DNA from: Thermococcus sp. SY098
GTDB taxonomy: Archaea; Methanobacteriota_B; Thermococci; Thermococcales; Thermococcaceae
NCBI RefSeq assembly: GCF_035621495.1
Contig: NZ_CP141821.1
Location: forward strand, 1,764,760 to 1,828,759
DNA length: 64,000 bases
Reading direction: 5' to 3'
Numbering within the stretch: the first letter of the stretch is position 1; each line of letters starts with the position of its first letter. Both the position numbers and the translations under genes were made by a program. This document shows, one piece after another, positions 39,062 to 49,829 of the stretch. A model generated the notes under the pieces. It was not told where the DNA came from. It did no database searches and saw only the letters and a program-made list of their open reading frames with translations.

Positions 39062-39829
39062 ATGAAGGTTAAGGTATTTTCACTCAACGGCGAGCCAATT
39101 GAGGAGATTGAGTTGCCCAAGGTATTTGAAACCCCCTTCAGACCAGATTTGATTAGAAGAGCTGTCATCGCTTCATGGACACACAGAATTCAGCCCCAGG
39201 GTAGAGACCCAATGGCCGGTAAGAGAAGGGTCACAGAGAACATTGGTAAGGGTCATGGAATGGCAAGAGTTGAAAGAATAAAGACCGCTCCAAGGTTTGC
39301 TGCATTCGTCCCATTTGCAAGGGGAGGTAGAAGGGCTCATCCGCCAAAGGTCGAGAAGATAATCTGGGAGGATATCAACAGGAAAGAGAAGAAGCTCGCT
39401 CTCATGAGTGCAATTGCAGCAACAGCCAACTATGATTTGGTTAGAGCGAGAGGGCACATAATTGACAACGTTCCGCAAATTCCGCTCATCGTTGAGGATG
39501 AGCTCGAGAAAATAGGTAAGACAAGGGAGACAAGGGAGATATTTAAGAAACTCGGCATTTGGGACGATATTGAGAGAGCTAAGAAGAACACAAAGGTTAG
39601 AGCTGGAAAAGGTAAGATGAGAGGAAGGAGATACAAGAAGGCTAAAGGTCCACTCATCGTCGTTGCAAAGAATGAGGGAATACTCTTAGGTGCAAGGAAC
39701 CACCCAGGTGTTGATGTTGTATTAGTAGACAACCTTGGAGTTGAGATGCTTGCTCCAGGTACACACCCAGGAAGATTGACAATCTGGACAAAGGGTGCAA
39801 TTGAGAGATTGAGGGAGATTTACGGGTGA
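39062..39829 (+). CDS. rpl4: 50S ribosomal protein L4 (uL4)
   Basis: A 255-residue L4e-type protein. [11 protein letters not shown] near 28 and the extended basic loop [19 protein letters not shown] with [15 protein letters not shown] line the exit tunnel. Translation start is ATG behind TGAGGTGA; the stop TGA lies inside the GGTGA of L23. Confidence 0.97.
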   Translation: MKVKVFSLNGEPIEEIELPKVFETPFRPDLIRRAVIASWTHRIQPQGRDPMAGKRRVTENIGKGHGMARVERIKTAPRFAAFVPFARGGRRAHPPKVEKIIWEDINRKEKKLALMSAIAATANYDLVRARGHIIDNVPQIPLIVEDELEKIGKTRETREIFKKLGIWDDIERAKKNTKVRAGKGKMRGRRYKKAKGPLIVVAKNEGILLGARNHPGVDVVLVDNLGVEMLAPGTHPGRLTIWTKGAIERLREIYG

Positions 39830-39835
39830 TGGAAG

Positions 39836-40096
39836 ATGGATCCGTACAAGGTTATTATCAGACCTGTTGTTACAGAAAAGGCAGTTTCATTGATTGAGAA
39901 AGAAAACAAGCTCACATTCATCGTTGACAGAAGGGCTACAAAACAAGACATCAAAAGAGCAGTAGAGGAGATCTACAATGTTAAAGTTGAAAAAGTGAAT
40001 ACACTTATTACAATGAAGGGCGAGAAGAAGGCATATGTTAAGCTCAAGCCTGAATACAGTGCAAGTGAAATTGCTGCCAGGATAGGATTGTTCTGA
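39836..40096 (+). CDS. rpl23: 50S ribosomal protein L23 (uL23)
   Basis: An 86-residue L23 with the opening [16 protein letters not shown] and the [15 protein letters not shown] block. It lies at the tunnel exit, where signal recognition particle and SecY dock. Encoded between L4 and L2 as in all archaea. Confidence 0.97.
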   Translation: MDPYKVIIRPVVTEKAVSLIEKENKLTFIVDRRATKQDIKRAVEEIYNVKVEKVNTLITMKGEKKAYVKLKPEYSASEIAARIGLF

Positions 40097-40107
40097 GGTG
40101 GGTGAGA

Positions 40108-40827
40108 ATGGGTAAGAGTTTGATTCAACAGAGGAGAGGTAAAGGAAGTCCAACCTTTAGGGCTCCGTCTCACAGGTATAGGGGAGCTGTGAGGTATATA
40201 CCCCTTAACCTGACAAAGGAAAAGACAATCGTTGGTAAGGTAGTTGAAATCCTCCACGATCCTGGAAGAACCGCACCAGTTGCAAGGGTTAAGTTTGAAA
40301 ACGGTCTTGAAAAGCTCATCATAGCCCCAGAGGGACTCTTGGTTGGAGATGAGATAGCAATTGGACCAAACGCACCAATCAAGATAGGCAACACACTTCC
40401 GCTTGCAATGATTCCTGAGGGAACCTACATCTATGACATTGAAGCAGTTCCAGGTGATGGAGGAAAGTTTGTAAGAGCCGGCGGTAGCTATGCATTAGTT
40501 GTCAGCAGAGAAAAAGACAAGGTCATTGTTCAACTGCCAAGCGGTGAGCTTAAAGCATTCAACCCAATGTGCAGGGCAACAATTGGTGTTGTCGCTGGTG
40601 GTGGAAGATTAGAGAAGCCATTAGTTAAGGCGGGTAAGGCATACTATGTCATGAAAGCAAGGAACAGGTTCTGGCCGAAGCCAAGAGGTGTCAAGATGAA
40701 CGCTGTGAACCACCCACACGGTGGTAAAGAGCACCACATCGGTAGACCAAGCACCGTCTCTCGTAGAGCCCCACCCGGAAGAAAGGTTGGCCATATTGCT
40801 GCGAGAAGAACGGGTAGGAGGAAGTGA
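40108..40827 (+). CDS. rpl2: 50S ribosomal protein L2 (uL2)
   Basis: 239 residues beginning [20 protein letters not shown], the archaeal L2 start. The C-terminal [23 protein letters not shown] holds the conserved His near the peptidyl transferase centre. A GTG two codons upstream is less likely because GGTGAG overlaps it. Confidence 0.97.
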   Translation: MGKSLIQQRRGKGSPTFRAPSHRYRGAVRYIPLNLTKEKTIVGKVVEILHDPGRTAPVARVKFENGLEKLIIAPEGLLVGDEIAIGPNAPIKIGNTLPLAMIPEGTYIYDIEAVPGDGGKFVRAGGSYALVVSREKDKVIVQLPSGELKAFNPMCRATIGVVAGGGRLEKPLVKAGKAYYVMKARNRFWPKPRGVKMNAVNHPHGGKEHHIGRPSTVSRRAPPGRKVGHIAARRTGRRK

Positions 40828-40837
40828 GGTGATTTGA

Positions 40838-41236
40838 ATGGCAAGAAAAGAGTTTAGATATCGCGGTTACACCCTTGAAGAGCTCTTAAACATGCCTCTT
40901 GATAAGGTAGCTGAGCTTTTCCCTGCAAGACAGAGGAGAAGCTTGAAGAGAGGTTTTAGTCCAGAGCAGAAGAAGCTCTTGAGGAAGATTAGGCTGGCTA
41001 AGAAGGGCAAATACAAGAAGCCCATCAGAACACACTGCAGGGACATGGTAATCCTCCCAGAGATGGTTGGTATAACAATCTACGTTCACAATGGAAAAGA
41101 GTTTGTGCCCGTTGAAATAAAGCCAGAGATGATAGGACACTACTTGGGTGAGTTTGCATTAACAAGAAAGAGAGTCCAGCACGGTTCACCTGGTGTTGGT
41201 GCAACAAGATCATCAATGTTCGTTGCAATCAAGTGA
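40838..41236 (+). CDS. rps19: 30S ribosomal protein S19 (uS19)
   Basis: 132 residues with the S15-like archaeal N-terminal extension ([24 protein letters not shown]) and the S19 core [14 protein letters not shown] and [22 protein letters not shown]. It contacts S13 in the head of the small subunit. TGAGGTGA precedes its ATG. Confidence 0.97.
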   Translation: MARKEFRYRGYTLEELLNMPLDKVAELFPARQRRSLKRGFSPEQKKLLRKIRLAKKGKYKKPIRTHCRDMVILPEMVGITIYVHNGKEFVPVEIKPEMIGHYLGEFALTRKRVQHGSPGVGATRSSMFVAIK

Positions 41237-41246
41237 GGTGGTATGA

Positions 41247-41717
41247 ATGTCCAGAGGAAGATTTGGCTACTCTTTCCAAAATTTTGATCCAGAAAGGATG
41301 GCGAGAGCAAGTGGAAGGGACTTAAGAATATCACCAAAGTTTTCCGTCGAGATATGCAGAGAGATTAGGGGAATGATGCTTAACGATGCAATAAAATTCC
41401 TTGATGATGTAATTGCAATGAAGAGACCAGTTCCATTGAGAAGATTCAATGACTCACAGGGGCACAAGAGAGGGAAGGGCTTTGGTCCAGGTAGGTATCC
41501 AGTCAAGGTTGCAAAGGCAATAAAGAAGATTCTCCTGAATGCAAAGAACAACGCAGAGCAGAAGGGACTTGATCCAGATAAGCTTAAGATCATCCATGCA
41601 GCAGCCCACAGGGGCCCAGTGCTCAGGGGGTACATCCCAAGGGCTTTCGGAAGAGCCACCCCCTTCAACGAGGAGACAACGCACATTGAGATAGTTGTTG
41701 AAGAGGTAAGGAGGTGA
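41247..41717 (+). CDS. rpl22: 50S ribosomal protein L22 (uL22)
   Basis: 156 residues beginning [31 protein letters not shown]-like, in pieces typical of archaeal L22. The basic hairpin [19 protein letters not shown] and the [19 protein letters not shown] end reach into the exit tunnel. Its stop TGA is inside the GGAGGTGA of S3. Confidence 0.97.
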   Translation: MSRGRFGYSFQNFDPERMARASGRDLRISPKFSVEICREIRGMMLNDAIKFLDDVIAMKRPVPLRRFNDSQGHKRGKGFGPGRYPVKVAKAIKKILLNAKNNAEQKGLDPDKLKIIHAAAHRGPVLRGYIPRAFGRATPFNEETTHIEIVVEEVRR

Positions 41718-41721
41718 GCTC

Positions 41722-42345
41722 ATGGCTATTGAGAGATACTTCATTAGAGAAGCAGTTAAAGAAATGCTCATCGATGAATATCTGGAAAAGGAATTAAGGA
41801 GAGCAGGTTACGGTGGACTGGACATTAAGAAAACACCTCTTGGAACAAAAGTTATAATCTTTGCAGCAAATCCTGGTTATGTTATAGGTAGAGGTGGGAG
41901 AAGAATCAGGGAGCTCACAAGGATTCTTGAGAGGCAGTTTGGATTGGAAAATCCACAGATTGAAGTTGAGGAAATCAAGAACCCCTATCTAAACGCAAAG
42001 GTTCAAGCCGTTAGGCTTGCCCAAGCTTTAGAGAGGGGCGTTCACTTCAGAAGGGCAGCTTATGCGGCAATTAGGGCAATTATGAGGAATGGTGCAAGAG
42101 GCGTCGAGATTCGCCTAAGCGGGAAGCTTACAGGTGAGAGAGCAAAGAGCATTAGATTTTACCAGGGCTACCTTGCAAAAGTCGGAAACCCTGCAGAGAC
42201 ACTCGTTAGCAAGGGATATGCACAGGCTTTGCTTAAGCTTGGTGTTATTGGTGTTAAAGTTGCAATAATGCCGCCAGAGGCAAGGCTTCCAGATGAAATT
42301 GAGATTATTGAGAAGCCACTTGAAGAAGAGGTGAGCGAAGGATGA
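41722..42345 (+). CDS. rps3: 30S ribosomal protein S3 (uS3)
   Basis: 207 residues. The KH domain has [16 protein letters not shown] near 54, and the C-terminal domain has [20 protein letters not shown]. uS3 forms part of the mRNA entry site. The stop overlaps the L29 start in ATGA. Confidence 0.97.
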   Translation: MAIERYFIREAVKEMLIDEYLEKELRRAGYGGLDIKKTPLGTKVIIFAANPGYVIGRGGRRIRELTRILERQFGLENPQIEVEEIKNPYLNAKVQAVRLAQALERGVHFRRAAYAAIRAIMRNGARGVEIRLSGKLTGERAKSIRFYQGYLAKVGNPAETLVSKGYAQALLKLGVIGVKVAIMPPEARLPDEIEIIEKPLEEEVSEG

Positions 42346-42542
42346 AGCCCAGTGAAATTAGGGAGATGAGCTTGGAGGAGATTGAGCAGAAAATCAGAGA
42401 ACTTAGGCTTGAGCTTGCTAAGGAAAGGGGAATGCTCACGATGGGAACGTCTTTGGAGAATCCAATGGTTATTAGGAATCTTAGACGGGATATAGCCCGT
42501 TTGTTAACAATTAAAAGGGAGAAGTTGAGAGAAAGAAGGTGA
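42342..42542 (+). CDS. rpl29: 50S ribosomal protein L29 (uL29)
   Basis: A 66-residue helical hairpin protein ([38 protein letters not shown]). Located at the tunnel exit with L23. Its TGA stop is part of the GGTGAT used by the next gene. Confidence 0.96.
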   Translation: MKPSEIREMSLEEIEQKIRELRLELAKERGMLTMGTSLENPMVIRNLRRDIARLLTIKREKLRERR

Positions 42543-42545
42543 TGT

Positions 42546-42845
42546 TTGGTGCCAAGGATAGTAAACCCTCTGGATGAGATGTTATTTAAAGAGGTATTGA
42601 AGGAGCAGCAGAGGATTAAGGTCTATATTGAACGTGCAAGGTATGGAAAGCTGAAGACAATAATTGAAGGTATAGACGAGAAGGAATTTGACCTTGAGGA
42701 GATAGCAAAAAAACTGAAGGCGAAGCTGGCATGCGGAGGAACAGTAAAGAAAGGAAGGATCGAGCTTCAAGGGGATCACAGAGAAAAGGTCAAGCAATTG
42801 TTGGCAGAGTATGGATTTTCAGAGGACTTAATAGAAATCGAGTGA
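42546..42845 (+). CDS. Translation initiation factor aIF1 (SUI1 homologue)
   Basis: A 99-residue factor that checks start-codon pairing in the P site. [26 protein letters not shown] and [14 protein letters not shown] are the SUI1 signature. Start is TTG 42546 as in pyrococcal homologues ([12 protein letters not shown]) or GTG 42549, both behind AAGGTGAT. The last 115 nt, including the conserved SUI1 core, also encode the N-terminus of RNase P p29 in another frame. Confidence 0.93.
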   Translation: MVPRIVNPLDEMLFKEVLKEQQRIKVYIERARYGKLKTIIEGIDEKEFDLEEIAKKLKAKLACGGTVKKGRIELQGDHREKVKQLLAEYGFSEDLIEIE

Positions 42846-43108
42846 ACAAGAAAAAATTAATATGGCACGAGCTAATAGGGCTGAAAGTGAAAATCAAGAA
42901 AAGCTCTCATCCAGAGCTGGTTGGCATTGAGGGTTATGTAATAGACGAGACCAGAAATACGCTTACAATCGTCGGGGAAAAGGTTTGGATAATCCCCAAG
43001 AACGTTGCTGAATTTGAGTTTGAAGTTGGCGATAAGAAAATCGTGATCGATGGAAAGGATCTGATTGGAAGACCCGAGATGAGATTGAAGAAGAGGTGGA
43101 AAAAATGA
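42731..43108 (+). CDS. rnp1: Ribonuclease P protein component 1 (p29/Rpp29)
   Basis: A 125-residue subunit of archaeal RNase P, which trims tRNA 5' ends. [29 protein letters not shown] is the Sm-like barrel signature, and [13 protein letters not shown] closes the protein. The start at ATG 42731 gives [12 protein letters not shown], which resembles the pyrococcal p29 N-terminus, so a long out-of-phase overlap with aIF1 is likely real. A GTG near 42840 would start a shorter version that drops this basic region. Confidence 0.85.
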   Translation: MRRNSKERKDRASRGSQRKGQAIVGRVWIFRGLNRNRVNKKKLIWHELIGLKVKIKKSSHPELVGIEGYVIDETRNTLTIVGEKVWIIPKNVAEFEFEVGDKKIVIDGKDLIGRPEMRLKKRWKK

Positions 43109-43440
43109 GAGACATTGGGTTGAGAATTCAACCTCCCGCTGAAAAATGTGATGATCCAAAGTGCCCCTGGCATGGGCACTTAAAAATCCACGGTAGGGTA
43201 TTTGAAGGAATAGTTGTCAGTGACAAGCCAAGGAGAACCGTTACAGTTGAAAGGCAGTACTACCACTACCTTAGGAAGTATGAGAGATATGAGCTCAGAA
43301 GGAGCAAAATACATGCACACAATCCGCCATGCATCAATGCCAGAGCCGGTGATAGAGTGTTGATTGCTGAGACAAGGCCGTTAAGCAAGACAAAGCACTT
43401 TGTCGTTGTTGCAGTTTTGCAGAAAGCTGGTAAGAGGTGA
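43105..43440 (+). CDS. rps17: 30S ribosomal protein S17 (uS17)
   Basis: 111 residues beginning [24 protein letters not shown], in the archaeal S17 style, with the OB-fold core [26 protein letters not shown] in segments. ATG 43105 follows GAGGTGG and overlaps the rnp1 stop. A GTG three codons earlier is unlikely. Confidence 0.96.
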   Translation: MRDIGLRIQPPAEKCDDPKCPWHGHLKIHGRVFEGIVVSDKPRRTVTVERQYYHYLRKYERYELRRSKIHAHNPPCINARAGDRVLIAETRPLSKTKHFVVVAVLQKAGKR

Positions 43441-43445
43441 TTGTG

Positions 43446-43880
43446 ATGGCAAAGAGAGGAAAGAAAGGTGCTGGTGCAACCAGAGGTGTTTCCCCTGTAA
43501 GGCCTACAAGGGCTTTACCCGTTGGTGCTTACCTTAAAGTTGCTGACAACAGCGGTGCAAAGGTAATCCAGATCATTGGCGTTGTTGAATATCACGGCGT
43601 TAGAAGAAGGTTAGCAAGTGCGGGCGTTGGCGATATGGTAGTTGCGACGGTTAAAAAGGGAAGACCAGACATGAGGCACCAAGTCGTTAGGGCGGTCATT
43701 GTTAGACAGAGAAAAGAATACAGAAGATTGGATGGTATGAGGGTTAAGTTTGAGGACAATGCAGCTGTTATCACAACAGAAGATGGTGTTCCAAGAGGAA
43801 CTGAAATCAGAGGACCAATCGCAAGAGAAGCAGCTGAGAAGTGGGTTAGATTGGGTGGTATTGCGAGCATAGTATTGTGA
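43446..43880 (+). CDS. rpl14: 50S ribosomal protein L14 (uL14)
   Basis: 144 residues with [20 protein letters not shown] and [20 protein letters not shown], the L14 beta-barrel. It sits at the subunit interface and is the docking site of anti-association factor aIF6. ATG 43446 follows GAGGTGATTGTG, which contains the S17 stop. Confidence 0.97.
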   Translation: MAKRGKKGAGATRGVSPVRPTRALPVGAYLKVADNSGAKVIQIIGVVEYHGVRRRLASAGVGDMVVATVKKGRPDMRHQVVRAVIVRQRKEYRRLDGMRVKFEDNAAVITTEDGVPRGTEIRGPIAREAAEKWVRLGGIASIVL

Positions 43881-43890
43881 GGTGAGAGAG

Positions 43891-44253
43891 ATGAGACTTA
43901 AGAGTAAGCAACCAAGAAAGCAGAGGAAGTTTTTATATAACGCTCCTCTCCACTTAAGGCACAAAATAATGAGTGCCACACTATCACCAGAGCTCAGGGA
44001 GAAATACGGCGTAAGGAACCTGCCAATAAGGACTGGTGATAAGGTTAGAATTATGCGCGGAGATTACAAGGGTATTGAGGGTAAAGTTGTTGAAGTTGAC
44101 TTAAGGAGATACAGGATTTACGTTGAGGGAGTTACACTTAAGAAGGTCAATGGAACTGAAGTGTTCTACCCAATACATCCCTCAAACGTTATGATTGTTG
44201 AGCTTAACCTTGACGATGAGAGAAGGAAGAAGATAATTGAGAGGAGGGCTTGA
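43891..44253 (+). CDS. rpl24: 50S ribosomal protein L24 (uL24)
   Basis: 120 residues. The KOW motif reads [23 protein letters not shown] near 49. The basic N-terminus [13 protein letters not shown] is typical of archaeal L24, an early assembly protein. ATG 43891 follows TGAGGTGAGAG. Confidence 0.97.
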   Translation: MRLKSKQPRKQRKFLYNAPLHLRHKIMSATLSPELREKYGVRNLPIRTGDKVRIMRGDYKGIEGKVVEVDLRRYRIYVEGVTLKKVNGTEVFYPIHPSNVMIVELNLDDERRKKIIERRA

Positions 44254-44255
44254 AT

Positions 44256-45002
44256 ATGGCAAGAAAAGGTGCTAAGAGGCATTTAAAGAGGCTTGCAGCT
44301 CCAACTCAGTGGTATATTGAGAGAAAAGCCTATAAGTGGGCTGTGAGACCAAGGCCAGGACCGCACAACATGAGAACATCAATTCCACTCCTTTACATCG
44401 TTAGAGATTACCTTGGCTATGCAAAGACGGCAAGAGAGGCAAGAAAGATACTCAACGAAGGCAAAATCCTTGTAGATGGGAAGGCAAGGAAGGATTACAA
44501 GTTTCCAGTTGGAATTATGGATGTTGTTTCAATCCCAGAGACTGGTGAGCATTACAGGGTTCTACCAAACAGAATTGGCAAGCTCATCCTTCATCCAATA
44601 AGCGAGGAAGAGGCTAAGATAAAACCGCTTAGAATTACCAGGAAGGTCATGGTCAAGGGAGGAAACCTTCAGATTGGCTTCCATGATGGGACTAACTATC
44701 TCGTAAAGCTCAGCTCACTCACCGATGAAGTCAAAGACCGCTTCAAGACATCATACACAGTCTTCATGAAGATGCCGGAGAGAGAAATCGTTGAGATACT
44801 TCCGTTTGAAATCGGTGCATACGTCTTCGTCACACAGGGTAAGAACGTTGCAAGAATTGGTAAGATAGTTGAGGTCAGACACTTCCCAGCGGGCTGGCCA
44901 GATGTCGTTACAATTGAAGATCAAGAAGGTGAGCTCTTCGATACGCTCAAAGAGTATGCCTTCGTTATTGGAAAGGACAAGCCAGGGATTTCACTGCCAT
45001 GA
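44256..45002 (+). CDS. rps4e: 30S ribosomal protein S4e
   Basis: 248 residues beginning [19 protein letters not shown], the S4e signature. An S4-like RNA-binding segment ([20 protein letters not shown]) is followed by a KOW-like C-terminal part. Found only in archaea and eukaryotes. The ATG overlaps the L24 stop region. Confidence 0.97.
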   Translation: MARKGAKRHLKRLAAPTQWYIERKAYKWAVRPRPGPHNMRTSIPLLYIVRDYLGYAKTAREARKILNEGKILVDGKARKDYKFPVGIMDVVSIPETGEHYRVLPNRIGKLILHPISEEEAKIKPLRITRKVMVKGGNLQIGFHDGTNYLVKLSSLTDEVKDRFKTSYTVFMKMPEREIVEILPFEIGAYVFVTQGKNVARIGKIVEVRHFPAGWPDVVTIEDQEGELFDTLKEYAFVIGKDKPGISLP

Positions 45003-45013
45003 GGTGAATTGGA

Positions 45014-45565
45014 ATGATAGCAAATAGGGAGCAGATTTTAGCTGATTGGGAAGCTCACCCAATGAGGAGGCCGAGGATAGCTAAGGTCACAATCAACATT
45101 GGTGTTGGCGAGAGCGGAGAGAGACTAACCAAAGCAGAGTCAATGCTCCAGCAACTTGTTGGGCAGAAGCCAATTAGGAGAAGGGCAAAGAAAACAAACA
45201 GGGATTTCGGAATTAGAAGAGGAGAGCCAATAGCTGTAAAAGTTACACTCAGAGGAAAAAAAGCCTATGAAATGCTCAGAAGACTTTTGGCGGCAGTTGA
45301 CAATAAGCTCAAGGCATCAAGTTTTGATGAACACGGAAACGTCTGCTTTGGAATTGATGAGCACATCAACATTCCTGGAGTTGAATACGACCCAGAGATC
45401 GGTATCTTCGGTATGGATGTGTGTGTCACCCTTGAAAGACCAGGATTTAGAGTTGCAAGAAGGAGGAGAAAGAGAACAAAGATACCCACAAGACACAAAC
45501 TGACAAAAGAAGAAGGTATGGTTTTCATGCAAGAGGAGTTTGGCGTTGAGATTGTGGAGGGATGA
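45014..45565 (+). CDS. rpl5: 50S ribosomal protein L5 (uL5)
   Basis: 183 residues. [21 protein letters not shown] near 19 and GRKAYEML-like [14 protein letters not shown] near 80 match L5/L11e, which binds 5S rRNA in the central protuberance. ATG follows TGAGGTGAATTGG. Confidence 0.97.
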   Translation: MIANREQILADWEAHPMRRPRIAKVTINIGVGESGERLTKAESMLQQLVGQKPIRRRAKKTNRDFGIRRGEPIAVKVTLRGKKAYEMLRRLLAAVDNKLKASSFDEHGNVCFGIDEHINIPGVEYDPEIGIFGMDVCVTLERPGFRVARRRRKRTKIPTRHKLTKEEGMVFMQEEFGVEIVEG

Positions 45566-45568
45566 TTA

Positions 45569-45739
45569 ATGGCGAAGGCAGACTACAACAGGAGAAAACC
45601 GAGAAGGTTTGGTAAGGGTGCGAGAAGGTGCATTCGTTGCGGACAGTATGGGCCGATCATCAGAATCCACGGGCTTATGTTGTGCAGGCACTGCTTTAGA
45701 GAGATGGCTCCAAAGTTAGGATTTAGGAAATACGAGTGA
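45569..45739 (+). CDS. rps14: 30S ribosomal protein S14 (uS14), zinc type
   Basis: A 56-residue protein beginning [17 protein letters not shown]. Four cysteines in a CX2C-X14-CX2C pattern (CIRC and CRHC) bind zinc, as in archaeal S14. It fits exactly between L5 and S8 in the usual order, 3 nt behind L5, with its TGA fused to the S8 ribosome-binding site. Confidence 0.95.
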   Translation: MAKADYNRRKPRRFGKGARRCIRCGQYGPIIRIHGLMLCRHCFREMAPKLGFRKYE

Positions 45740-45750
45740 GGTGAGAGAAA

Positions 45751-46143
45751 ATGACTTTGCTTGATCCGCTGGCAAATGCCCTATCTCATATCACAAACAG
45801 TGAGAAGGTTGGGAAGAAGGAGGTTTATATAAAGCCAGCCTCAAAGCTCATTGGGGAAGTTTTGAGGGTTATGCAGGAAAATGGTTACATTGGCGAATTC
45901 GAGTTCATCGACGACGGAAGGGCTGGAATTTACAGAGTTCAGCTCATAGGCAAGATAAACAAGGCTGGCGCAATAAAACCAAGATTTCCCGTCAAAGCCA
46001 GAGACTATGAGTACTGGGAGAAGAGATTCCTCCCGGCATTCGAGTTTGGAATACTGATAGTCTCAACATCCCAGGGTGTAATGACTCACAAAGAGGCAAG
46101 AGATAAGGGGATTGGTGGAAGGCTGATAGCCTACGTCTACTGA
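45751..46143 (+). CDS. rps8: 30S ribosomal protein S8 (uS8)
   Basis: 130 residues. [20 protein letters not shown] at the start and [26 protein letters not shown] at the end (read in segments) are the S8 hallmarks. It binds helix 21 of 16S rRNA. TGAGGTGA stands before the ATG. Confidence 0.97.
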   Translation: MTLLDPLANALSHITNSEKVGKKEVYIKPASKLIGEVLRVMQENGYIGEFEFIDDGRAGIYRVQLIGKINKAGAIKPRFPVKARDYEYWEKRFLPAFEFGILIVSTSQGVMTHKEARDKGIGGRLIAYVY

Positions 46144-46153
46144 GGTGAGAGAG

Positions 46154-46708
46154 ATGCCAATTGACGCATGGGTAAGGGAAGAAGTTGAAATTCCAGAGGG
46201 AGTTGAGGTCACTGTTGAGAATAACCTTGTTAAAGTAAAGGGTCCAAAGGGAGAGCTTGAGAGAGAGCTGAAGTATCCGGGAGTCAGGATATTCACGGAG
46301 GACGGTAAGGTTGTGATTTACAAGGACTTTCCAAGGAGGAAGGACATAGCAATTGCAAGAACATTCAAGGCACACATAAACAACATGATTAAGGGTGTAA
46401 CAGAGGGCTTCACATACAAGCTTAAGGTTGTTTACAGCCACTTCCCGATTACCGTTAAGGTTCAGGGAGATAAAGTTGTCATCGAGAACTTCCTTGGTGA
46501 AAAAGCTCCAAGAATAGCTCAAATACTGCCGGGAGTCAAAGTCAAAGTCCAGGGACAGGAAATCATCGTTGAAGGGATCGATAAAGAAAAAGTGGGACAA
46601 ACTGCCGCAAATATTGAGCAGGCAACGAGGATTACAAAGTGGGATAGAAGAGTGTTCCAAGATGGAATTTACATTGTTGAGAAGGCTGGCAAGCCTATAA
46701 AATTCTGA
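46154..46708 (+). CDS. rpl6: 50S ribosomal protein L6 (uL6)
   Basis: 184 residues starting [19 protein letters not shown], with [15 protein letters not shown] near 28 and [14 protein letters not shown] near 77, typical L9e/L6. It lies near the factor-binding centre. ATG 46154 is chosen behind TGAGGTGAGAG over a GTG three codons upstream. Confidence 0.97.
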   Translation: MPIDAWVREEVEIPEGVEVTVENNLVKVKGPKGELERELKYPGVRIFTEDGKVVIYKDFPRRKDIAIARTFKAHINNMIKGVTEGFTYKLKVVYSHFPITVKVQGDKVVIENFLGEKAPRIAQILPGVKVKVQGQEIIVEGIDKEKVGQTAANIEQATRITKWDRRVFQDGIYIVEKAGKPIKF

Positions 46709-46718
46709 GGTGTGAGAA

Positions 46719-47099
46719 ATGAATGAGAAAGCGAGACTCTTAAGAATTAGGGCAAAGCTCAAGAGGAAAAAGCCCAAGTTCCTCAGGCAGGAATGGTGGC
46801 GCTTTCCAAAGTTCAAGAATGATCCAAAGTGGAGAAGGCCAAAGGGAATTGACAGCAAGATGAGACTCAAGAAAAAGGGCAAGCCAAGGTCACCAAGCAT
46901 TGGATGGAGCTCACCCAAACTTGTTAGAGGATTACATCCAAGTGGGTATGAGGAAGTGTTAGTTCACAACGTCAAGGAGCTTGAAGCCCTTGACCCGGCA
47001 AGACAGGCAGCAAGGATTGCAAGAACCGTTGGAAAGAAGAAGAGGATTATGATAGTTGAGAGAGCCAGAGAGCTGGGTATTAAGGTGCTCAATGGGTGA
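46719..47099 (+). CDS. rpl32e: 50S ribosomal protein L32e
   Basis: 126 residues. [23 protein letters not shown] and [25 protein letters not shown]-type segments define L32e, a protein of archaea and eukaryotes only. The stop TGA is inside the GGGTGAT of L19e. Confidence 0.96.
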   Translation: MNEKARLLRIRAKLKRKKPKFLRQEWWRFPKFKNDPKWRRPKGIDSKMRLKKKGKPRSPSIGWSSPKLVRGLHPSGYEEVLVHNVKELEALDPARQAARIARTVGKKKRIMIVERARELGIKVLNG

Positions 47100-47104
47100 T
47101 AATC

Positions 47105-47548
47105 ATGAGAATGCAGAGAAGAATTGCTGCTGAGATTTTGAAATGTGGTGAGAACAGAATTTGGATTGACCCTGAGAGAATTGAGGATGTCAAATCCGCA
47201 ATTACAAGGGAAGATATTAAGCGTTTGATAAAAGAGGGGGTCATTAAGAAAAAACCAGTCAAGGGACAGAGCACTTACAGAGCTAAAATAAGGCACGAGC
47301 AGAGAAAGAAAGGAAGACACAGGGGGCCAGGAAGCAGAAAGGGTAAGAAGACAGCGAGAATGGGCAAGAAGGAGAGATGGATTATGACCATCAGGGCATT
47401 GAGAAAAGAACTTAGAAAGCTCAAGGCAGAGAAGAAGATAGATGTTCACACCTACAGGAGATTGTACATAAGAGCAAAAGGTGGACAGTTCAAGAACAAG
47501 CACCAGCTCTACCTGTTCCTTGAGGAGAAGGGAATATTGAAGAGGTGA
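47105..47548 (+). CDS. rpl19e: 50S ribosomal protein L19e
   Basis: 147 residues beginning [20 protein letters not shown]. Very basic middle section ([20 protein letters not shown]) and long C-terminal helices, as usual for L19e. ATG 47105 follows GGGTGATAATC. Confidence 0.96.
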   Translation: MRMQRRIAAEILKCGENRIWIDPERIEDVKSAITREDIKRLIKEGVIKKKPVKGQSTYRAKIRHEQRKKGRHRGPGSRKGKKTARMGKKERWIMTIRALRKELRKLKAEKKIDVHTYRRLYIRAKGGQFKNKHQLYLFLEEKGILKR

Positions 47549-47553
47549 TATAA

Positions 47554-48159
47554 ATGGCACACGGACCAAGATATAGGGTTCCATTCAGGAGAAGGAGAGA
47601 AGGTAAGACTAACTATCACAAGCGCTTAGCCCTACTCAAGTCGGGCAAGCCAAGGTTAGTTGTTAGAAAAACATTAAACCATCACATTGCCCAAATCATC
47701 GTTTACGATCCAAAAGGTGACAGAACTTTGGTTTCAGCTCATACAAGGGAATTGATGAGGGACTTTGGCTGGAAGGGGCATGGAGGAAACACACCAAGTG
47801 CTTATCTGCTTGGTCTGCTTATCGGTTACAAGGCGTTGCAGAAAGGAATAAGCGAAGCCATCCTTGATATAGGCTTACACCCACCAACAAGAGGTTCGAG
47901 CATCTTTGCAGTCCTTAAAGGTGCAGTTGACGCTGGTTTAAACGTTCCGCACAGCGAGGAAATTTACCCAGAGGATTATAGGATCAGGGGAGAACACATA
48001 GCCGAATACGCTAAGATGCTCAAAGAGGAAGATGAAGAGAGGTATAGGAGACAGTTTGGCGGTTATCTCCTTAAGGGTCTCGAACCTGAAAAGCTCCCAG
48101 AGCACTTTGATGAGGTCAAAGCGAGAATAATTGAAAAGTTTGAGGAGGCGAGAGAATGA
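47554..48159 (+). CDS. rpl18: 50S ribosomal protein L18 (uL18)
   Basis: 201 residues, the long L5e-like archaeal form. [22 protein letters not shown] at the start (in part), [21 protein letters not shown] near 84 and [18 protein letters not shown]-type text near 108. It binds 5S rRNA together with L5. The stop overlaps the S5 start. Confidence 0.97.
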   Translation: MAHGPRYRVPFRRRREGKTNYHKRLALLKSGKPRLVVRKTLNHHIAQIIVYDPKGDRTLVSAHTRELMRDFGWKGHGGNTPSAYLLGLLIGYKALQKGISEAILDIGLHPPTRGSSIFAVLKGAVDAGLNVPHSEEIYPEDYRIRGEHIAEYAKMLKEEDEERYRRQFGGYLLKGLEPEKLPEHFDEVKARIIEKFEEARE

Positions 48160-48863
48160 GCCAAGACTGGAGGGAATACGCTCAAAGGGTATTGGAGGAG
48201 TGGCAGCCCAGGACTAAGTTGGGCATGCTTGTTAAAGAAGGACAGATTACCGACATTCATGAAGTATTCAGAAAAGGGTACCAGATTAAGGAGCCAGAGA
48301 TTGTTGACGTTTTACTGCCGGAGGTTAACGCAAGGGAAAACCAGCAAGTTCTTGACATTGCCCTGACAGTTAGAATGACTGACAGCGGTAGAAGGGTAAG
48401 ATTCAGGGTCTTGGCAGCAGTTGGTAACAGAGATGGCTATGTCGGATTGGGCATTGGTCACGGAAAGGAAGTGGGAATTGCAATTAGAAAAGCGATAAAC
48501 TACGCCAAGATGAACATCATTGAAATTAAGAGGGGCTGTGGTTCATGGGAGTGCAGATGCAGGAGACCGCACTCAGTTCCATTCACCGTTGAGGGGAAAG
48601 AGGGAAGCGTTAGGGTTAAGCTCATGCCTGGACCAAGAGGTCTTGGTCTCGTTATAGGCGATGTGGGCAAGAAGATACTAACATTGGCGGGAGTTAAAGA
48701 CGTCTGGAGCCAGAGCTTTGGTGAAACAAGAACAACAGTTAACTTCGCAAAGGCAGTGTTCGATGCACTCTACAACACTAACAGGGTTGCCATTAAACCA
48801 GAAATGATTGAGAAGTACGGTATAGTCGTTGGTAGAGAGATGCCCCAGAGCTTTGAACTGTGA
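48156..48863 (+). CDS. rps5: 30S ribosomal protein S5 (uS5)
   Basis: 235 residues. [20 protein letters not shown] and [20 protein letters not shown] form the S5 double-stranded-RNA-binding domain, and [21 protein letters not shown] follows. It lines the mRNA entry channel. The TGA is fused to the L30 ribosome-binding site. Confidence 0.97.
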   Translation: MSQDWREYAQRVLEEWQPRTKLGMLVKEGQITDIHEVFRKGYQIKEPEIVDVLLPEVNARENQQVLDIALTVRMTDSGRRVRFRVLAAVGNRDGYVGLGIGHGKEVGIAIRKAINYAKMNIIEIKRGCGSWECRCRRPHSVPFTVEGKEGSVRVKLMPGPRGLGLVIGDVGKKILTLAGVKDVWSQSFGETRTTVNFAKAVFDALYNTNRVAIKPEMIEKYGIVVGREMPQSFEL

Positions 48864-48874
48864 GGTGAGCAAAG

Positions 48875-49342
48875 ATGGCAAAAATAGCAATAATTAGGGT
48901 TAGAGGAAGGGTTGGAGTTAAGAGACCAGTGAAGGATACACTTGCAATGCTCAGACTTCACAAGGTTAATCATCTCGTTATAGTTGATGACACGCCAAGC
49001 TACAAGGGAATGATTCAGAAGGCAAAGGACTACATTACATGGGGTGAAATTAACGCAGAAACACTTGCAAAGCTCATAAGGAAGAGGGGCAGATTAATCG
49101 GGAACAAGAGGGTTACAGATGAGTACGTTCAGGAGAAGCTCGGAATGACAATTGAAGAATTCGCAGAAAAAGTCATTAACGGAGAAATGAAGCTCAGCGA
49201 CTTGCCAAATCTTAAGCCAGTCTTTAGACTCCATCCACCAAGGGGGGGCTTCAAGGGAAGCAAGAAGAGGACATTCAAAGAGGGAGGAGCTTTGGGCTAC
49301 AGAGGCGAGAAGATTAATGAGCTTATAGAAAGAATGCTGTGA
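48875..49342 (+). CDS. rpl30: 50S ribosomal protein L30 (uL30)
   Basis: 155 residues, the long archaeal form. [20 protein letters not shown] at the start and [21 protein letters not shown] near 110. ATG follows TGAGGTGAGCAAAG. Confidence 0.97.
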   Translation: MAKIAIIRVRGRVGVKRPVKDTLAMLRLHKVNHLVIVDDTPSYKGMIQKAKDYITWGEINAETLAKLIRKRGRLIGNKRVTDEYVQEKLGMTIEEFAEKVINGEMKLSDLPNLKPVFRLHPPRGGFKGSKKRTFKEGGALGYRGEKINELIERML

Positions 49343-49352
49343 GGTGCTTGTG

Positions 49353-49796
49353 ATGATTAGGAGAAGGAAGAAAGTGAGAAAGCTTCGTGGTTCCCACACT
49401 CATGGCTGGGGATGCAAGAAAAAGCACAGGGGCGGAGGTCACAAAGGCGGTAGAGGAATGGCAGGAACTGGGAAGAGAAAGAAGACAAAGTGGACTTGGG
49501 TTATTAAGTACATGCCTGATCATCTCGGTAAGAGAGGATTCAGCAGACCAAAAGCTGTCCAAAGAGAAATTGTTGCTGTTAACTTGAAGTTCATTGATGA
49601 GCACTTGGACGAGCTCATGCAGATGGGAGTTGCATATGAAGAGAATGGAAAGATCATCGTTGACACAACCCAGTTCGCCGACAAAGTCTTAGGTACTGGA
49701 AAGCTCACAAAGCCTTTGGTCATTAAAGCTTATGCATTCTCCCCCAAGGCTCAGGAAAAGATTAGAGAAGCAGGGGGAGAGGCTGTCCTTGCTTGA
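49353..49796 (+). CDS. rpl15: 50S ribosomal protein L15 (uL15)
   Basis: 147 residues starting [20 protein letters not shown], then a Gly/Arg/Lys-rich extended segment ([18 protein letters not shown]) that threads into the rRNA core. Ribosomal protein L15/L27a family. ATG 49353 follows TGAGGTGCTTGTG. Confidence 0.97.
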   Translation: MIRRRKKVRKLRGSHTHGWGCKKKHRGGGHKGGRGMAGTGKRKKTKWTWVIKYMPDHLGKRGFSRPKAVQREIVAVNLKFIDEHLDELMQMGVAYEENGKIIVDTTQFADKVLGTGKLTKPLVIKAYAFSPKAQEKIREAGGEAVLA

Positions 49797-49829
49797 TCTT
49801 TTTATTTTAACTTTTGGCAGGTGTTAATC

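Noticed and set aside
45992-46918. 308-codon open frame on the minus strand across S8, L6 and L32e
   Set aside because: It is antisense to three certain ribosomal protein genes, has no ribosome-binding site, and its product is a low-complexity Leu/Ser-rich sequence with no family likeness.
46964-47584. 206-codon minus-strand frame across L32e and L19e
   Set aside because: Antisense shadow of conserved genes with Leu/Ser-rich product and no start signals.
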